A stretch of DNA of 64,000 nt, taken from Bacteroidaceae bacterium (GTDB taxonomy: Bacteria; Bacteroidota; Bacteroidia; Bacteroidales; Bacteroidaceae). The notes beneath the pieces were generated by a model. It made no database searches, was not told the origin of the DNA, and saw only the letters and a program-made list of their open reading frames with translations. Where the stretch lies: the NCBI GenBank assembly GCA_024401115.1, contig JAKSLP010000005.1, forward strand, positions 1 through 64,000, in the 5' to 3' direction. Shown here piece by piece: positions 1 through 9,450 of this stretch (its first letter is position 1; each line of letters begins with the position of its first letter). Both the position numbers and the translations under genes were made by a program.

Positions 1-288
1 CGCCACGGTCTTCCGGCACCCCAGGGTGCTGGCTATCATGCAGCAGGTCACATTGCAGGTCTCATCGGGGGTAACGCCGATAAACAGGTCAGCCGAGCCT
101 ACGCCCGCCTGTTTCTGAACCTCGATGCTGGCAGGCTTGCCGCTGTAGCTCATGATGTCCAGGTTGCTGCTCAACTTGCGTATCTTGTCGCTGTTCTCGT
201 CAATCAGCACGATGTCGTGACGCTCACGGCTCAGCAGGGTGGCCAGATGGGTACCCACGGCACCCGCTCCTCCGATGACTATCTTCAT
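1..288 (-). CDS. trkA: Trk potassium uptake protein TrkA, N-terminal part (runs off the window)
   Basis: The reverse strand encodes a protein starting [19 protein letters not shown], the Rossmann GxGxxG fold of the NAD-binding RCK domain, followed by a conserved acidic residue at the end of the second strand (VLIDEN). TrkA is the cytoplasmic regulatory subunit of the Trk/Ktr potassium channel. Only about 96 codons are present because the gene leaves the window at base 1. Its ATG overlaps the dxs stop as ATGA, so it is translationally coupled to dxs. The dxs-trkA order is, from memory, usual in Bacteroidales. Confidence 0.88.
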   Translation of the reverse strand, partial: MKIVIGGAGAVGTHLATLLSRERHDIVLIDENSDKIRKLSSNLDIMSYSGKPASIEVQKQAGVGSADLFIGVTPDETCNVTCCMIASTLGCRKTVA

Positions 289-2186
289 AATAATTCGTTT
301 ATCTGTTTCACAATTCCTTCGGTGTCCAGACCCAGCATGTGCAACAGCTCAGGCACGCTGCCATGCTCCACAAAGCTGTCTGGAAGACCCATGCGGCGTA
401 CCTTCGGAGTGAAGCCGTTGTCGGCCATGTATTCCAGTACGGCGCTGCCCAGTCCGCCTATCACCGTGCCGTTCTCGATGGTGATGATCTTATCGAATTG
501 GGTGCCCACCTCGTTCAGCAGCTCGCCGTCCAGAGGTTTCAGGAAACGCATGTCGTAATGGGCTATGGTCACACCCGGACGTTCTGCCTCCACCTGGCTG
601 ATGGCCTCCTCGGCCAGTTTGCCGATAGGACCGATGGTCAGGATGGCCAGATCCTTTCCGTCCTTCATCTTGCGGCCGGTACCCACCTTGATTTCCTTCA
701 TCGGCTGGCGCCAGTCCACTAAGGTACCGCTGCCGCGAGGGTAACGGATCACAAACGGACCCTGGTCGGGCAACTGGGCGGTGTACATCAGGTTTCTCAG
801 CTCATGCTCGTCGTAGGGCGAGCTGATGGTTAGGTTAGGGATAGGGCGCAGATACGCCAGGTCGAACGCACCGTGATGCGTAGGGCCGTCCTCGCCCACG
901 ATACCCGCCCGGTCCAGACACAGCACCATGTTCAGGCGCTGGATGGCCACATCGTGAATCAGGTTGTCGTAGGCACGCTGGGCAAATGAAGAGTAGATGT
1001 TGCAGAACGGCATCAGTCCGTCCTTGGCCATGCCGCCCGAGAAGGTCACCGCGTGACCCTCGGCAATACCCACGTCGAACACCCGGCAGGGCATCTCCTT
1101 CATCATTATGTTCATGCTGCAGCCCGTAGGCATGGCAGGAGTGACACCCATGATCTTTGGATTCTGCTTGGCCAGTTCCAGCAGCGTTTCGCCAAACACG
1201 TCCTGAAAGCGGGGCGGAATGCCGTCGGTAGGCGAGCAGATGCGCACGCCGGTGTTCTTGTCAAACAGGCCCGGAGCATGCCAGATGGTAGCCTCCTTTT
1301 CGGCTGGCACATAGCCCTTACCCTTGGTGGTGTGGATGTGCAGCAGCTTAGGCCCGTGCATGTGCTTGATGTCGTTCAGTGTCCGTACCAGTTCCTTGAC
1401 GTTATGACCGTCCACGGGACCGAAGTAGCGGATGTTCATGCCCTCGAACACGTTCTGCTGGCTGCTGAGCAGCGACTTCAGGCTGTTGTTGAAGCGGATG
1501 ATGGTCTCCTTGCGCTTCTTGTTCAGCACGCCCATCTTGTACAGCGATTCCGACACGCAGTTGCGGATCTTGTTATATGTCTGGTTGGTATTGAGCCCTA
1601 ACAGGTACTGTTGCATGCCACCCACACTGTGGTCGATACTCATGTCATTGTCATTCAGGATGATGAGCAGGTCGTTAGGGGTGGATGATACATTGTTCAG
1701 ACCCTCAAAGGCCAGTCCTCCGCTCATGGCACCGTCACCGATGACCGCTACGATATGGCGGTTCTCCTGGTGCTTCTTGGCTGCCACGGCCATGCCCAGG
1801 GCCACCGAGATGGAGTTCGATGCATGTCCGCAGGTAAAGGTGTCGTATTCGCTTTCGGCAGGCGAGGGGAAGGGACGGATACCCTTGAACTTGCGGTTCG
1901 TGCAGAACGCATCGCGCCGTCCGGTCAGGATCTTGTGTCCGTATGCTTGGTGACCTACGTCCCACACCAGTCGGTCGTAGGGGGTCTGAAATACATAATG
2001 AAGGGCCACGGTCAGCTCCACAACGCCTAGCGAGGAAGCCAGATGGCCCGGGTTCCGGCTCAATTCATACAGGATGTCTTCTCTTAATTCCTGGCAAACC
2101 TCATCCAGTTCATCCACCCGCAGTTTGCGCAAGTCGGCAGGAGAGTCCAGTTGCTTAAGATATCTATATTCCTTTTGATTGTCCAT
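285..2186 (-). CDS. dxs: 1-deoxy-D-xylulose-5-phosphate synthase
   Basis: This 633-residue protein is full length for Dxs, the thiamine-diphosphate enzyme that condenses pyruvate and glyceraldehyde-3-phosphate in the first step of the MEP isoprenoid pathway. It shows the ThDP-binding GDGAMSGG motif near residue 150, the [15 protein letters not shown] segment, and the transketolase pyrimidine-domain motif [11 protein letters not shown]. The C-terminal transketolase domain is complete. The ATG at 2186 follows a TATTTTTG box on the same strand (2206-2213). The gene overlaps trkA downstream. A later enzyme of the same pathway, ispD, is also in this window and appears damaged (50522-51202). Confidence 0.96.
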   Translation of the reverse strand: MDNQKEYRYLKQLDSPADLRKLRVDELDEVCQELREDILYELSRNPGHLASSLGVVELTVALHYVFQTPYDRLVWDVGHQAYGHKILTGRRDAFCTNRKFKGIRPFPSPAESEYDTFTCGHASNSISVALGMAVAAKKHQENRHIVAVIGDGAMSGGLAFEGLNNVSSTPNDLLIILNDNDMSIDHSVGGMQQYLLGLNTNQTYNKIRNCVSESLYKMGVLNKKRKETIIRFNNSLKSLLSSQQNVFEGMNIRYFGPVDGHNVKELVRTLNDIKHMHGPKLLHIHTTKGKGYVPAEKEATIWHAPGLFDKNTGVRICSPTDGIPPRFQDVFGETLLELAKQNPKIMGVTPAMPTGCSMNIMMKEMPCRVFDVGIAEGHAVTFSGGMAKDGLMPFCNIYSSFAQRAYDNLIHDVAIQRLNMVLCLDRAGIVGEDGPTHHGAFDLAYLRPIPNLTISSPYDEHELRNLMYTAQLPDQGPFVIRYPRGSGTLVDWRQPMKEIKVGTGRKMKDGKDLAILTIGPIGKLAEEAISQVEAERPGVTIAHYDMRFLKPLDGELLNEVGTQFDKIITIENGTVIGGLGSAVLEYMADNGFTPKVRRMGLPDSFVEHGSVPELLHMLGLDTEGIVKQINELL

Positions 2187-2268
2187 ATTTACCTAAAATA
2201 ATATGCAAAAATACATCTTTTTTTGCAGAAACTGCTTAATTTTGCAGAAAAACATAGAGAACCGGACC
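2187..2268. promoter_or_regulatory. Divergent promoter region between dxs and the GSCFA gene
   Basis: Two Bacteroidetes -7 boxes face away from each other: TATTTTTG on the minus strand at 2206-2213, serving dxs, and TAATTTTG on the plus strand at 2237-2244, serving the GSCFA gene. Neither has a clear TTTG -33 box at the usual 19-21 nt. Confidence 0.55.
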
Positions 2269-3213
2269 ATGAACCTGACTACACCCGTACATATTCCTGC
2301 TAATTCCCTGCGAATCAGTCACCGCCAGCACATTCTGCTCCTGGGCTCCTGCTTTGCCGACGAGATGGGCCGCAAGTTGCTGGACGACAGGTTCAACTGC
2401 CTGGTCAATCCTTTCGGAACGCTTTATAACCCGCTGTCCATCGTACAGGCCCTGGAGCGCCTGCTGTGTGGTGAGGAGTTCCGGGAAAGCGACCTGTTCC
2501 AGCACGGGGGACTGTGGCATTCGTGGATGCATCACGGCAGTTTCTCGGGTATAAATCGGCAGGAGACACTGGACAGCATCAATGCCTCGTTCCTTAAGGC
2601 GGTGGACTATCTGCGCCACACCGATGTACTGGTCATTACCTGGGGTACCAACCGCAGTTATTTTTACGACAGTCAGTTGGTGGCTAATTGCCACAAGGTA
2701 CCCGAGAAACGGTTCGGGACGGTGGATTACAGCATGGATGCGATCGTTACCCGCATGACCGGTGTTCTGGGCAGATTATGGCAGGTCAATCCCCAGTTGC
2801 AGGTGGTGCTGACCGTCAGTCCCATCCGTTACGTGAAGTACGGCCTGCACGAGAGCCAGCTCAGCAAGGCCACCCTTCTGCTGGCAGCCGATGCCTTACA
2901 GCGGCAGCAACCGCAACAGGTGCATTACTTCCCTGCTTACGAGATACTGATGGACGAGTTGCGCGACTACCGTTTCTATGCCGAGGATATGGTCCACCCA
3001 TCCCCCCTGGCGGTTCAGTATATCTACGAGCGCTTCACCGCCTGTTTCGTGGACGGGGAGGAGCAGCAGATCAGTGCCGAGTGCCGTAAGCTGGTGCGCG
3101 AGATGAACCATCGTCCCCTGCATCCCGAATCGGAAGAGTACCAGCGGTTCCGTGCCCGGTTGGAAAAGAAGATAAACGACTTGAAACAACAATACCCCTT
3201 TTTGAAGATTTAG
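2269..3213 (+). CDS. GSCFA domain-containing protein
   Basis: This protein of about 314 residues carries the signature GSCFADEMGRKLLD near its N-terminus, the motif that names the GSCFA family, which is thought to be SGNH/GDSL-hydrolase-like. The block ITWGTNRSYF and the C-terminal DMVHPS with D and H residues fit an SGNH-type catalytic site. I chose the ATG at 2269 because it lies 25 nt after the TAATTTTG box; the earlier in-frame ATG at 2203 lies upstream of that promoter. The substrate is unknown. It is followed after 3 nt by the MurF-Alr gene and is probably co-transcribed with it. Confidence 0.85.
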   Translation: MNLTTPVHIPANSLRISHRQHILLLGSCFADEMGRKLLDDRFNCLVNPFGTLYNPLSIVQALERLLCGEEFRESDLFQHGGLWHSWMHHGSFSGINRQETLDSINASFLKAVDYLRHTDVLVITWGTNRSYFYDSQLVANCHKVPEKRFGTVDYSMDAIVTRMTGVLGRLWQVNPQLQVVLTVSPIRYVKYGLHESQLSKATLLLAADALQRQQPQQVHYFPAYEILMDELRDYRFYAEDMVHPSPLAVQYIYERFTACFVDGEEQQISAECRKLVREMNHRPLHPESEEYQRFRARLEKKINDLKQQYPFLKI

Positions 3214-3216
3214 ATT

Positions 3217-5688
3217 ATGCAATTCACCATCAAAGAGATACAGCAGGTCATCAACGCCCAGTTGACCGGACCTGACACCCATATCGTGGACTGGCTGCTT
3301 ACTGACAGCCGTTCCCTGAGTTTCCCGGAAACCACCCTGTTCTTTGCCATCCAGACCGCCAAGAACGACGGACACCTGTACATCCCGCTGCTGTATCAGC
3401 GCGGCGTGCGCAGTTTCGTGGTGCAGTACCTGCCCGAGAAGCAGGACATGTACCCCGAGGCATCGTTCCTGCTGGTGGACGATTCCCTGCGGGCCCTTCA
3501 GCAGGTGGCCGAGGCTACCCGCCGCTCGTTCCGTGTTCCCGTGATTGGCATCACCGGCAGCAACGGAAAGACCATTGTCAAGGAATGGCTGAACCAGCTG
3601 CTCAGTGCCGACTGGAAAATCACCCGTTCACCCCGCAGCTACAACTCGCAGGTGGGTGTGCCGCTGAGCGTGTGGCTCATGGACACCGACACCCAGCTGG
3701 GCATCTTCGAGGCCGGCATCAGCCAGAAACAGGAGATGCAGCGCCTGCAGCCCATCATCCGTCCCACCTTGGGCATTCTGACCAATATCGGTCCTGCCCA
3801 TCAGGAGAACTTCTCGTCATTGGAGGAGAAGTGCCTGGAGAAACTGCAACTGTTCTCCGTGTGCCAGAAACTGGTGTACAATGCCGACAGCGACCTGATT
3901 GACCGTTGCATTCAGAAGGCTGGCATCCGTCAGGAACAGCTGTTTCCGTGGTCCAGAAGAGACAACAGCTGTCCGCTGTACATCAGTAAGATAGAGAAGG
4001 CTGACAATCATACCGTGATGACCTACAGCTACGAAGGTGTGGAGTCGCAGTTCACCCTGCCGTTCATCAGCGATGCATCCGTGGAGAACTCGCTGCACTG
4101 TCTGGCCACCTGCCTGTACCTGGGCCTGACTCCCGAAAAGATTGCCCAGCGCATGCCTCAGCTCGAGGCCGTGGCCATGCGTATGGAGGTGAAGGAAGGC
4201 CGTGACGGTTGCCTGCTCATCAACGACAGTTACAACAGCGATGTCAACTCGCTCTATATTGCCCTGGATTTCATGAACCGCCGTCCCGATCCGGAAGGAC
4301 GTAAGCATACCCTCATCCTCAGCGACATGCTGCAGACCGGCCAGTCGCCCGACCAGCTCTATGCTGCCGTGGCTCATCTGCTGGCCAACCGTGGGGTGGA
4401 TAAACTGCTGGCCGTGGGCCCCGAGCTGTGTGCCCACCGTCACCTGTTCACCATGCCCGCTTATTTCTTCCGCACCACCGGGGAACTGATGGCCAGCCGG
4501 GAGTTCCAGGAACTGCACGACGAGTTCATCCTGCTGAAGGGTGCCCGCGATTTCCGCTTCGAGAAAGTATCCGAGCAACTGGAGCTGAAGGTGCACGAGA
4601 CCATTCTGGAAATCAACCTGAATGCCCTGGTGGATAATGTGAATTACTACCGCCGGTTCATGAAGCCCGAGACTAAGATGGTGTGCATGGTCAAGGCCAG
4701 CGGCTACGGCATCGGTTCCCTGGAGGTGTCCAAGACCCTGCAGGACAGCGGCGTGGATTATCTGGCCGTGGCAGTGGCCGACGAGGGTGCTGATTTGCGA
4801 AAGGCCGGCATCACTTCGAATATCCTGATCATGAACCCCGAGATGACAGCCTTCCAGACCATGTTCGACTATAAGCTGGAGCCCGAGGTGTACAACTTCT
4901 CCATCCTGGAGGCCCTGATTAAGGCTGCCGAGCGCGAGGGTATGACCAATTTCCCTATCCACATCAAACTGGATACCGGCATGCACCGCCTGGGCTTCGA
5001 CCCGCTGAATGACATGCCCCGTCTCATCAGCCGTCTGAAGCAGCAGAACGCCCTGATTGTTCGCAGCGTGTTCTCTCATTTCGTGGGCAGCGACAGTCCC
5101 GATTTCGATGCCTTCTCTGCCCTGCAGTTCCAGCGGTTCCAGGAAGGAAGCAGTCAGTTGCAGGAGGCATTCCCGCATAAGATACTTCGTCACATCTGCA
5201 ATACGGCAGGTATCCAGCGCTTCCCCGAGCGTCATCTGGATATGGTGCGTCTGGGCTTGGGCCTGTATGGTGTGAACCCTATCGACAACCAGTACATCCA
5301 CCATGTAGCCACCCTGAAGACCACCATCCTGCAGATACGTGATGTGGCACAGGGCGACAGTATCGGTTACAGCCGCAAGAGCTACACCCGGCGCCCTTCA
5401 CGCATTGCCGCTATTCCTATCGGCTATGCCGATGGTCTGAACCGCCATCTGGGCAATGGCCGCGGCTACTGTCTGGTGAATGGTCACAAGGCTCCGTACA
5501 TCGGCAATATCTGTATGGATGTGTGCATGATCGATGTCACCGACATTCCTTGCCGCGAGGGTGATAAGGTGGTCATCTTCGGTGCCGAGCTGCCCGTATG
5601 TGTATTGAGCGACTGGCTGGACACCATTCCATATGAGATACTGACCGGCATCAGCAGCCGTGTCAAGAAGGTGTATTACAAGGATTAA
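3217..5688 (+). CDS. Bifunctional MurF ligase / alanine racemase
   Basis: This 823-residue fusion joins two peptidoglycan-precursor enzymes. Residues 1 to about 450 form a Mur ligase: the P-loop ITGSNGKT has its lysine at residue 118, the HQENFSSLEEK block follows, and NDSYNSD lies in the C-terminal half. This part adds D-Ala-D-Ala to UDP-MurNAc-tripeptide. Residues 455-823 form a fold-type III PLP alanine racemase with the Schiff-base lysine in MVKASGYG (K493) and the motif HIKLDTGMHRLGF. The racemase supplies the D-alanine used by the pathway. Such fusions are known in Bacteroidetes. Both catalytic halves look intact. The gene begins 3 nt after the GSCFA stop. Confidence 0.95.
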   Translation: MQFTIKEIQQVINAQLTGPDTHIVDWLLTDSRSLSFPETTLFFAIQTAKNDGHLYIPLLYQRGVRSFVVQYLPEKQDMYPEASFLLVDDSLRALQQVAEATRRSFRVPVIGITGSNGKTIVKEWLNQLLSADWKITRSPRSYNSQVGVPLSVWLMDTDTQLGIFEAGISQKQEMQRLQPIIRPTLGILTNIGPAHQENFSSLEEKCLEKLQLFSVCQKLVYNADSDLIDRCIQKAGIRQEQLFPWSRRDNSCPLYISKIEKADNHTVMTYSYEGVESQFTLPFISDASVENSLHCLATCLYLGLTPEKIAQRMPQLEAVAMRMEVKEGRDGCLLINDSYNSDVNSLYIALDFMNRRPDPEGRKHTLILSDMLQTGQSPDQLYAAVAHLLANRGVDKLLAVGPELCAHRHLFTMPAYFFRTTGELMASREFQELHDEFILLKGARDFRFEKVSEQLELKVHETILEINLNALVDNVNYYRRFMKPETKMVCMVKASGYGIGSLEVSKTLQDSGVDYLAVAVADEGADLRKAGITSNILIMNPEMTAFQTMFDYKLEPEVYNFSILEALIKAAEREGMTNFPIHIKLDTGMHRLGFDPLNDMPRLISRLKQQNALIVRSVFSHFVGSDSPDFDAFSALQFQRFQEGSSQLQEAFPHKILRHICNTAGIQRFPERHLDMVRLGLGLYGVNPIDNQYIHHVATLKTTILQIRDVAQGDSIGYSRKSYTRRPSRIAAIPIGYADGLNRHLGNGRGYCLVNGHKAPYIGNICMDVCMIDVTDIPCREGDKVVIFGAELPVCVLSDWLDTIPYEILTGISSRVKKVYYKD

Positions 5689-5763
5689 TTGATGAAAACC
5701 CGTGCCAAATTAAAGCAGGGCTTGGAAAACATGGAAGGATTTGTTAGTAATTTGTAGGATTCT

Positions 5764-5794
5764 TTTGGTGATTCTTGGAAATTCATTATTTTTG
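5764..5794 (+). promoter_or_regulatory. Promoter of the TPR regulator gene
   Basis: TTTG at 5764-5767, a 19-nt spacer and TATTTTTG at 5787-5794 match the Bacteroidetes -33/-7 consensus. The first ATG after it is at 5816. Confidence 0.7.
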
Positions 5795-5815
5795 CGAAAA
5801 GATATAACACGGCCG

Positions 5816-7381
5816 ATGAGACAACAATACACCTTCCCAATATTTCCCCTTCTGATAGCAGTATTGGCTCTCTGTTCTTGCCAGGGACGGCAAGTTCTGC
5901 CCCATGCCATGCAGCAGGCGGAGAATGTCATGGCGGCTCATCCTGATTCGGCGTACAAGTATCTGCTTTCCATGGAAAATGATTTGGCCTCTTATCCGCA
6001 GGAAACACAGATGTACTATCAGCTGCTGAAGATTCAATCCGAGGATAAGCAGGACATTCTGCACCGGTCCGATTCATTGATTAACAGCATCGTCTCCTTT
6101 TATGAAGATTATGGTGACCGGGACAAGCTGATGAAAGCCTATTTCTACCAGGGCAGTGTTTACCGTGACATGGGCGATGCGGTGCGTGAACTGAAAGGTT
6201 TTCAGAAATGTATTGATGTCGGGCGGAACTCGGGCAACCGTGAGTTGTTGGGTCAGGCCTACGGGCAGGTCAGTTCTTTGTACCTTTTCATGAACTTGTT
6301 TGAGGAATCAAAAACCATGTCAGATCAGGCATTGAAGGTATATTTGGAATTAGAAAATCCAAAAAGGATTGCAGGCACATATAATAAAATGGGACGAATC
6401 TTTTATGCCATGGGAATAGAAGATAGTTCCAGTTTTTACTTCAATAAAGCCATTGATTTGTATGAACAGAATAATCTGACAGCAAAAGCTAATTCCTCTA
6501 GAATTGAGCTTGCCGTTTTATATCGTGATTATGAGTACTTTGATAAAGCAGATAGCCTATATCGTTCCTTACTGAATAATGGTGTAAAATCAAACAATTT
6601 GTATTTAGGGTACTCTTTGTTGTTCTCAAAATTCAACAACACAGATAGTGTGGCTAAGTATCTTATGTGCATTAATCCGGAAGGATTCAACATCTATGCC
6701 CAGCAGAATTATGCCAAACTTTTGTCAGATTATCACAAGATGAATGGCAATAAGGACAAAGCTATTGAGGAGTTGGAGAAGGCGGTATTGATAGGTGATT
6801 CCATTAACAGATTCGAAAAGACCGATGCTGTAGGTCATTTACATACTTTATATGATTATGATCAGTGGAAACTTCAGACAGAATTGGCATTACAGCATAG
6901 TCGTAATTATTTACTGTTAGTACTATTGATTTCTGTGGTTTCGTCATGCGTAATAGTATTCATTGTATATCTTCTTTGGAAGAATAAACGTGAATTGGCA
7001 GATAGGGAAGCCCGTCTGAGAGTTATCCAGAAACAGAGTCTTATCAAACGGCAGAAGATCTCCAATAACAGTATGGTTCGTGACTTAAAATCAAAGGCAA
7101 TCGGCATGACTCGAAATGATGATTGGACAGAATGGATGACAGCTTTTGAACAAGTATATCCTCTTTTTATCCCTAACATACGGCTTCTTTGTCCATCCCT
7201 TACAGATAGGGAAATATTAGCGTGCTGTTTGACAAAACTATCAGTCGCTAATAATGATATGGCAGATATCTTTTTCGTAACAGCATCTGGTGCCACCAAG
7301 TTAAAGAGCAGAATCTATCTCAAACTTGGACACTCAAAAGGTTCCAAGTTGAAACTCGAGGATTTTCTTAAGACGCTTTAA
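5816..7381 (+). CDS. TPR-repeat lipoprotein-like transcriptional regulator
   Basis: About 521 residues. The N-terminus is a lipoprotein-like signal (LLIAVLALCSC), followed by tetratricopeptide-type helical repeats over roughly residues 30-350 (for example GTYNKMGRIFYAMGIEDSSS). A transmembrane helix lies near residue 380 (LLLVLLISVVSSCVIVFIVYLLW), then a basic linker, then a C-terminal LuxR-like helix-turn-helix with LTDREILACCLTKLS and SGATKLKSRIYLKLG. Membrane-anchored TPR-HTH proteins of this layout are common in Bacteroidales and are thought to sense periplasmic or peptide signals. The start was chosen as the first ATG after the promoter at 5764-5794. The adjacent secreted-protein operon is a plausible target, by position only. 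Confidence 0.75.
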   Translation: MRQQYTFPIFPLLIAVLALCSCQGRQVLPHAMQQAENVMAAHPDSAYKYLLSMENDLASYPQETQMYYQLLKIQSEDKQDILHRSDSLINSIVSFYEDYGDRDKLMKAYFYQGSVYRDMGDAVRELKGFQKCIDVGRNSGNRELLGQAYGQVSSLYLFMNLFEESKTMSDQALKVYLELENPKRIAGTYNKMGRIFYAMGIEDSSSFYFNKAIDLYEQNNLTAKANSSRIELAVLYRDYEYFDKADSLYRSLLNNGVKSNNLYLGYSLLFSKFNNTDSVAKYLMCINPEGFNIYAQQNYAKLLSDYHKMNGNKDKAIEELEKAVLIGDSINRFEKTDAVGHLHTLYDYDQWKLQTELALQHSRNYLLLVLLISVVSSCVIVFIVYLLWKNKRELADREARLRVIQKQSLIKRQKISNNSMVRDLKSKAIGMTRNDDWTEWMTAFEQVYPLFIPNIRLLCPSLTDREILACCLTKLSVANNDMADIFFVTASGATKLKSRIYLKLGHSKGSKLKLEDFLKTL

Positions 7382-7530
7382 TAATGACTTGCATTCTTTT
7401 TCTATAATCAGTTGGTTTGTAGTTTCTTCCAACCATTGACTCAAAAGTCAAAAAGATGTCAAATGAATTATTGCGCATTTTCCCCAAATGTTTTCTAATT
7501 TTACGCCATGTAATCATTAAATCAGTTTGT

Positions 7531-7893
7531 ATGAAAAAAACAATCGTAACTCTTTGGGGATTTTTGTTGTCTTTGGGATTCGCTTTCCCAAATGTAATTG
7601 ATGTTGATCCTGATAAAACCAATTGGGGTGATGACCCAGATAGGGTTGGTAATGGCAGTGCCTTAATCTCTTGTGATGACAACTCATTGTACGTCTATTC
7701 CGAGAAATCACTTCCATCATTGTATGTTTACATTGTAGACTCTCGTGGAATAGTGAAGTATGCAGATGTTCAATCCGTGTCTTCATGCGGTACTTTATCT
7801 GTTGATATTTCCCAATTGTCTGAGGGTGACTACACTGTGTATTTGTACAGCGGTGTTAACTATCTGACAGCGTCTTTATTGATTGAAAATTGA
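7531..7893 (+). CDS. Small secreted protein, DUF3244-like
   Basis: A 120-residue protein with a cleavable signal peptide (MKKTIVTLWGFLLSLGFAFP) and a short beta-rich mature part ending LSEGDYTVYLYSG, the kind of strand pattern seen in DUF3244 proteins and other small Bacteroidetes Ig-like modules. The ATG at 7531 was preferred over 7456 because it begins a clean signal peptide. It is the first gene of a tightly spaced operon through 10529. The DUF3244 assignment is by resemblance only; no catalytic residues are visible. Confidence 0.55.
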   Translation: MKKTIVTLWGFLLSLGFAFPNVIDVDPDKTNWGDDPDRVGNGSALISCDDNSLYVYSEKSLPSLYVYIVDSRGIVKYADVQSVSSCGTLSVDISQLSEGDYTVYLYSGVNYLTASLLIEN

Positions 7894-7909
7894 ACTAATT
7901 TGTTTACCT

Positions 7910-8695
7910 ATGAAAAAAGAGAAGATATATGTATATTTAACTTCCATGCTCTTGGCCTTTTTTTTCTATTCTTGTAGTGATCGTGTTGTTACAATTGAAC
8001 CGATTTCTCAGGAAGAACAATTACAGACAAGATCAATTAATGGGGATACCTCAATCGATGAATATTATAAATTCCCCATTCATGAGGGAATGGAAGAGTG
8101 GAAACATTTTAAGTCATATCAAGACAGAGTAAATGCGTGCTTAATTCCACAAGATATTGCATATGTGTTGTCAGCTCCACAACTAGCAAGAACTTGTGTT
8201 GAGTTTCCTATGGCTTTTTTCTTTCTATTCTATAATGATGAAAGAGCCTATTTTTCAAAGATAATTGGTGAGTTTAACGGATTTCAGTTATTGTTGGACA
8301 ATAAAGAAGGTATGCAAGAAATGATTAATCTTTATAAGGAAGCTAAGCATCCTCAACTTGCCTCTCCCGAGAGTAATCTGTCTTCATCCTTTATTTTCTC
8401 ATTTTTTGAATTATTGTTTTCTGACGATTCTTTTTTCTTAAAACTATCAGAAGAACAGAAAATTGAATTAAAAAATGCAGCATTGGAAAAATATGAAATA
8501 GAGTTGTCCGACAGTGAATGGTTTTCATTTTATAGCTATCGAAGAACAATTTTACTTCTGGCACGAATAATCAAAGACATAAGTGGAAACTTGACAGAAG
8601 AAGAAAAAAAGGTCTTGGAAGATTATATAAACAATTATTGTGATTGCTCATTAAAAACGTTGGAGACAATTTCATCAATAATATTAACTAAATAA
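7910..8695 (+). CDS. Lipoprotein of unknown function (paralogue of the next gene)
   Basis: A 261-residue protein with a type II signal peptide ending in FYSC, so probably a lipid-anchored envelope protein. After a short linker comes a helical domain with the pattern EEWKHFKSYQDRVNACLIP, then LSAPQLARTCVEFPMAF, then FNGFQLLLDNKEGMQEMI. The next gene has the same pattern, so the two are divergent paralogues. I recall similar C-x-IP / LST / FNG patterns in other secreted Bacteroidetes proteins, but no function. It starts 16 nt after the preceding gene and the operon is AT-rich compared with flanking core genes. Confidence 0.6.
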   Translation: MKKEKIYVYLTSMLLAFFFYSCSDRVVTIEPISQEEQLQTRSINGDTSIDEYYKFPIHEGMEEWKHFKSYQDRVNACLIPQDIAYVLSAPQLARTCVEFPMAFFFLFYNDERAYFSKIIGEFNGFQLLLDNKEGMQEMINLYKEAKHPQLASPESNLSSSFIFSFFELLFSDDSFFLKLSEEQKIELKNAALEKYEIELSDSEWFSFYSYRRTILLLARIIKDISGNLTEEEKKVLEDYINNYCDCSLKTLETISSIILTK

Positions 8696-8703
8696 GAATA
8701 GAT

Positions 8704-9450
8704 ATGAAGTATTTGTTTTTGATATTTGCATTTATTGCATTAATCTCTTGTTCAGAAGATGGTTTAGACATGGCAACCAGAGAAGTTTATACAAAGCCAT
8801 GGGTTAATTTGGAGGAAATGGGAATTCCATTTGCGGAGGACATTTATATTTACCCTTCTTACCCTGGAGCAGAGGACTGGCTTAGTCTAAGTGCAGAAGA
8901 ACAGTGGGCGGTATGTACAATTTCGGAAGGTATGTTGAGTGACATGTCCACAGCAGGATTGATTCAGTCATTCGTCTCAAATCCAATAATACAAGGGGTG
9001 ACTAGTTTTAATAATACAAGTGAATACGCCGGGTTCCAGTTGGGAATAAAACGATTTGAAAGCCTTTTTGAAGAAATATCACATCGTGAAGATGCAGGTG
9101 AACTTGCTGCTGAATATTACCTTGGACTGAATAAAAAAGACGTTTCCAGTAAATGTTTTGTTACAACCTTATTGGAGTTCTTATTGGCAGAGGAATCAGT
9201 ATATGCAAATCTATCTTCTCAGTCTATTCGTAAAATAGTAAAGGGCATTGTTAATGATGAGATAGATGGAGAAGGACAAGGCACATCATTCTTGCTGGCT
9301 AAAATGCTGATTGCTGCTCAATATGAGCCATTTATTCATGAGATAGAATCAAACTCTAGGCTGTCTGCTTTTTGCGCAGAGCAGGAAAAAATTCCTGGTG
9401 AAGTTTTTGATTTAATTGAAAAACATGCTAAGAATTACCTGAAAGGATGA
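8704..9450 (+). CDS. Lipoprotein of unknown function (paralogue of the preceding gene)
   Basis: A 248-residue lipoprotein with lipobox LISC near residue 17. The mature part repeats the neighbour's layout: PSYPGAEDWLSLSAEEQWAVC, MSTAGLIQSFVSNPI and SEYAGFQLGIKRFESLF. Most of the protein looks helical. It is separated from the upstream gene by 8 nt and overlaps the downstream gene by four bases (ATGA), so translation of the three is coupled. Being next to a secreted protein with a possible Cys-His site, these lipoproteins could be partners or inhibitors of it. That is inference from position. Confidence 0.6.
   Translation: MKYLFLIFAFIALISCSEDGLDMATREVYTKPWVNLEEMGIPFAEDIYIYPSYPGAEDWLSLSAEEQWAVCTISEGMLSDMSTAGLIQSFVSNPIIQGVTSFNNTSEYAGFQLGIKRFESLFEEISHREDAGELAAEYYLGLNKKDVSSKCFVTTLLEFLLAEESVYANLSSQSIRKIVKGIVNDEIDGEGQGTSFLLAKMLIAAQYEPFIHEIESNSRLSAFCAEQEKIPGEVFDLIEKHAKNYLKG

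Noticed and set aside
3817..5304. Long open frame (495 codons) on the minus strand inside murF-alr
   Set aside because: It is antisense to a gene with clear MurF and Alr motifs and has the His/Gln/Val-rich composition expected of a shadow frame in GC-rich DNA.
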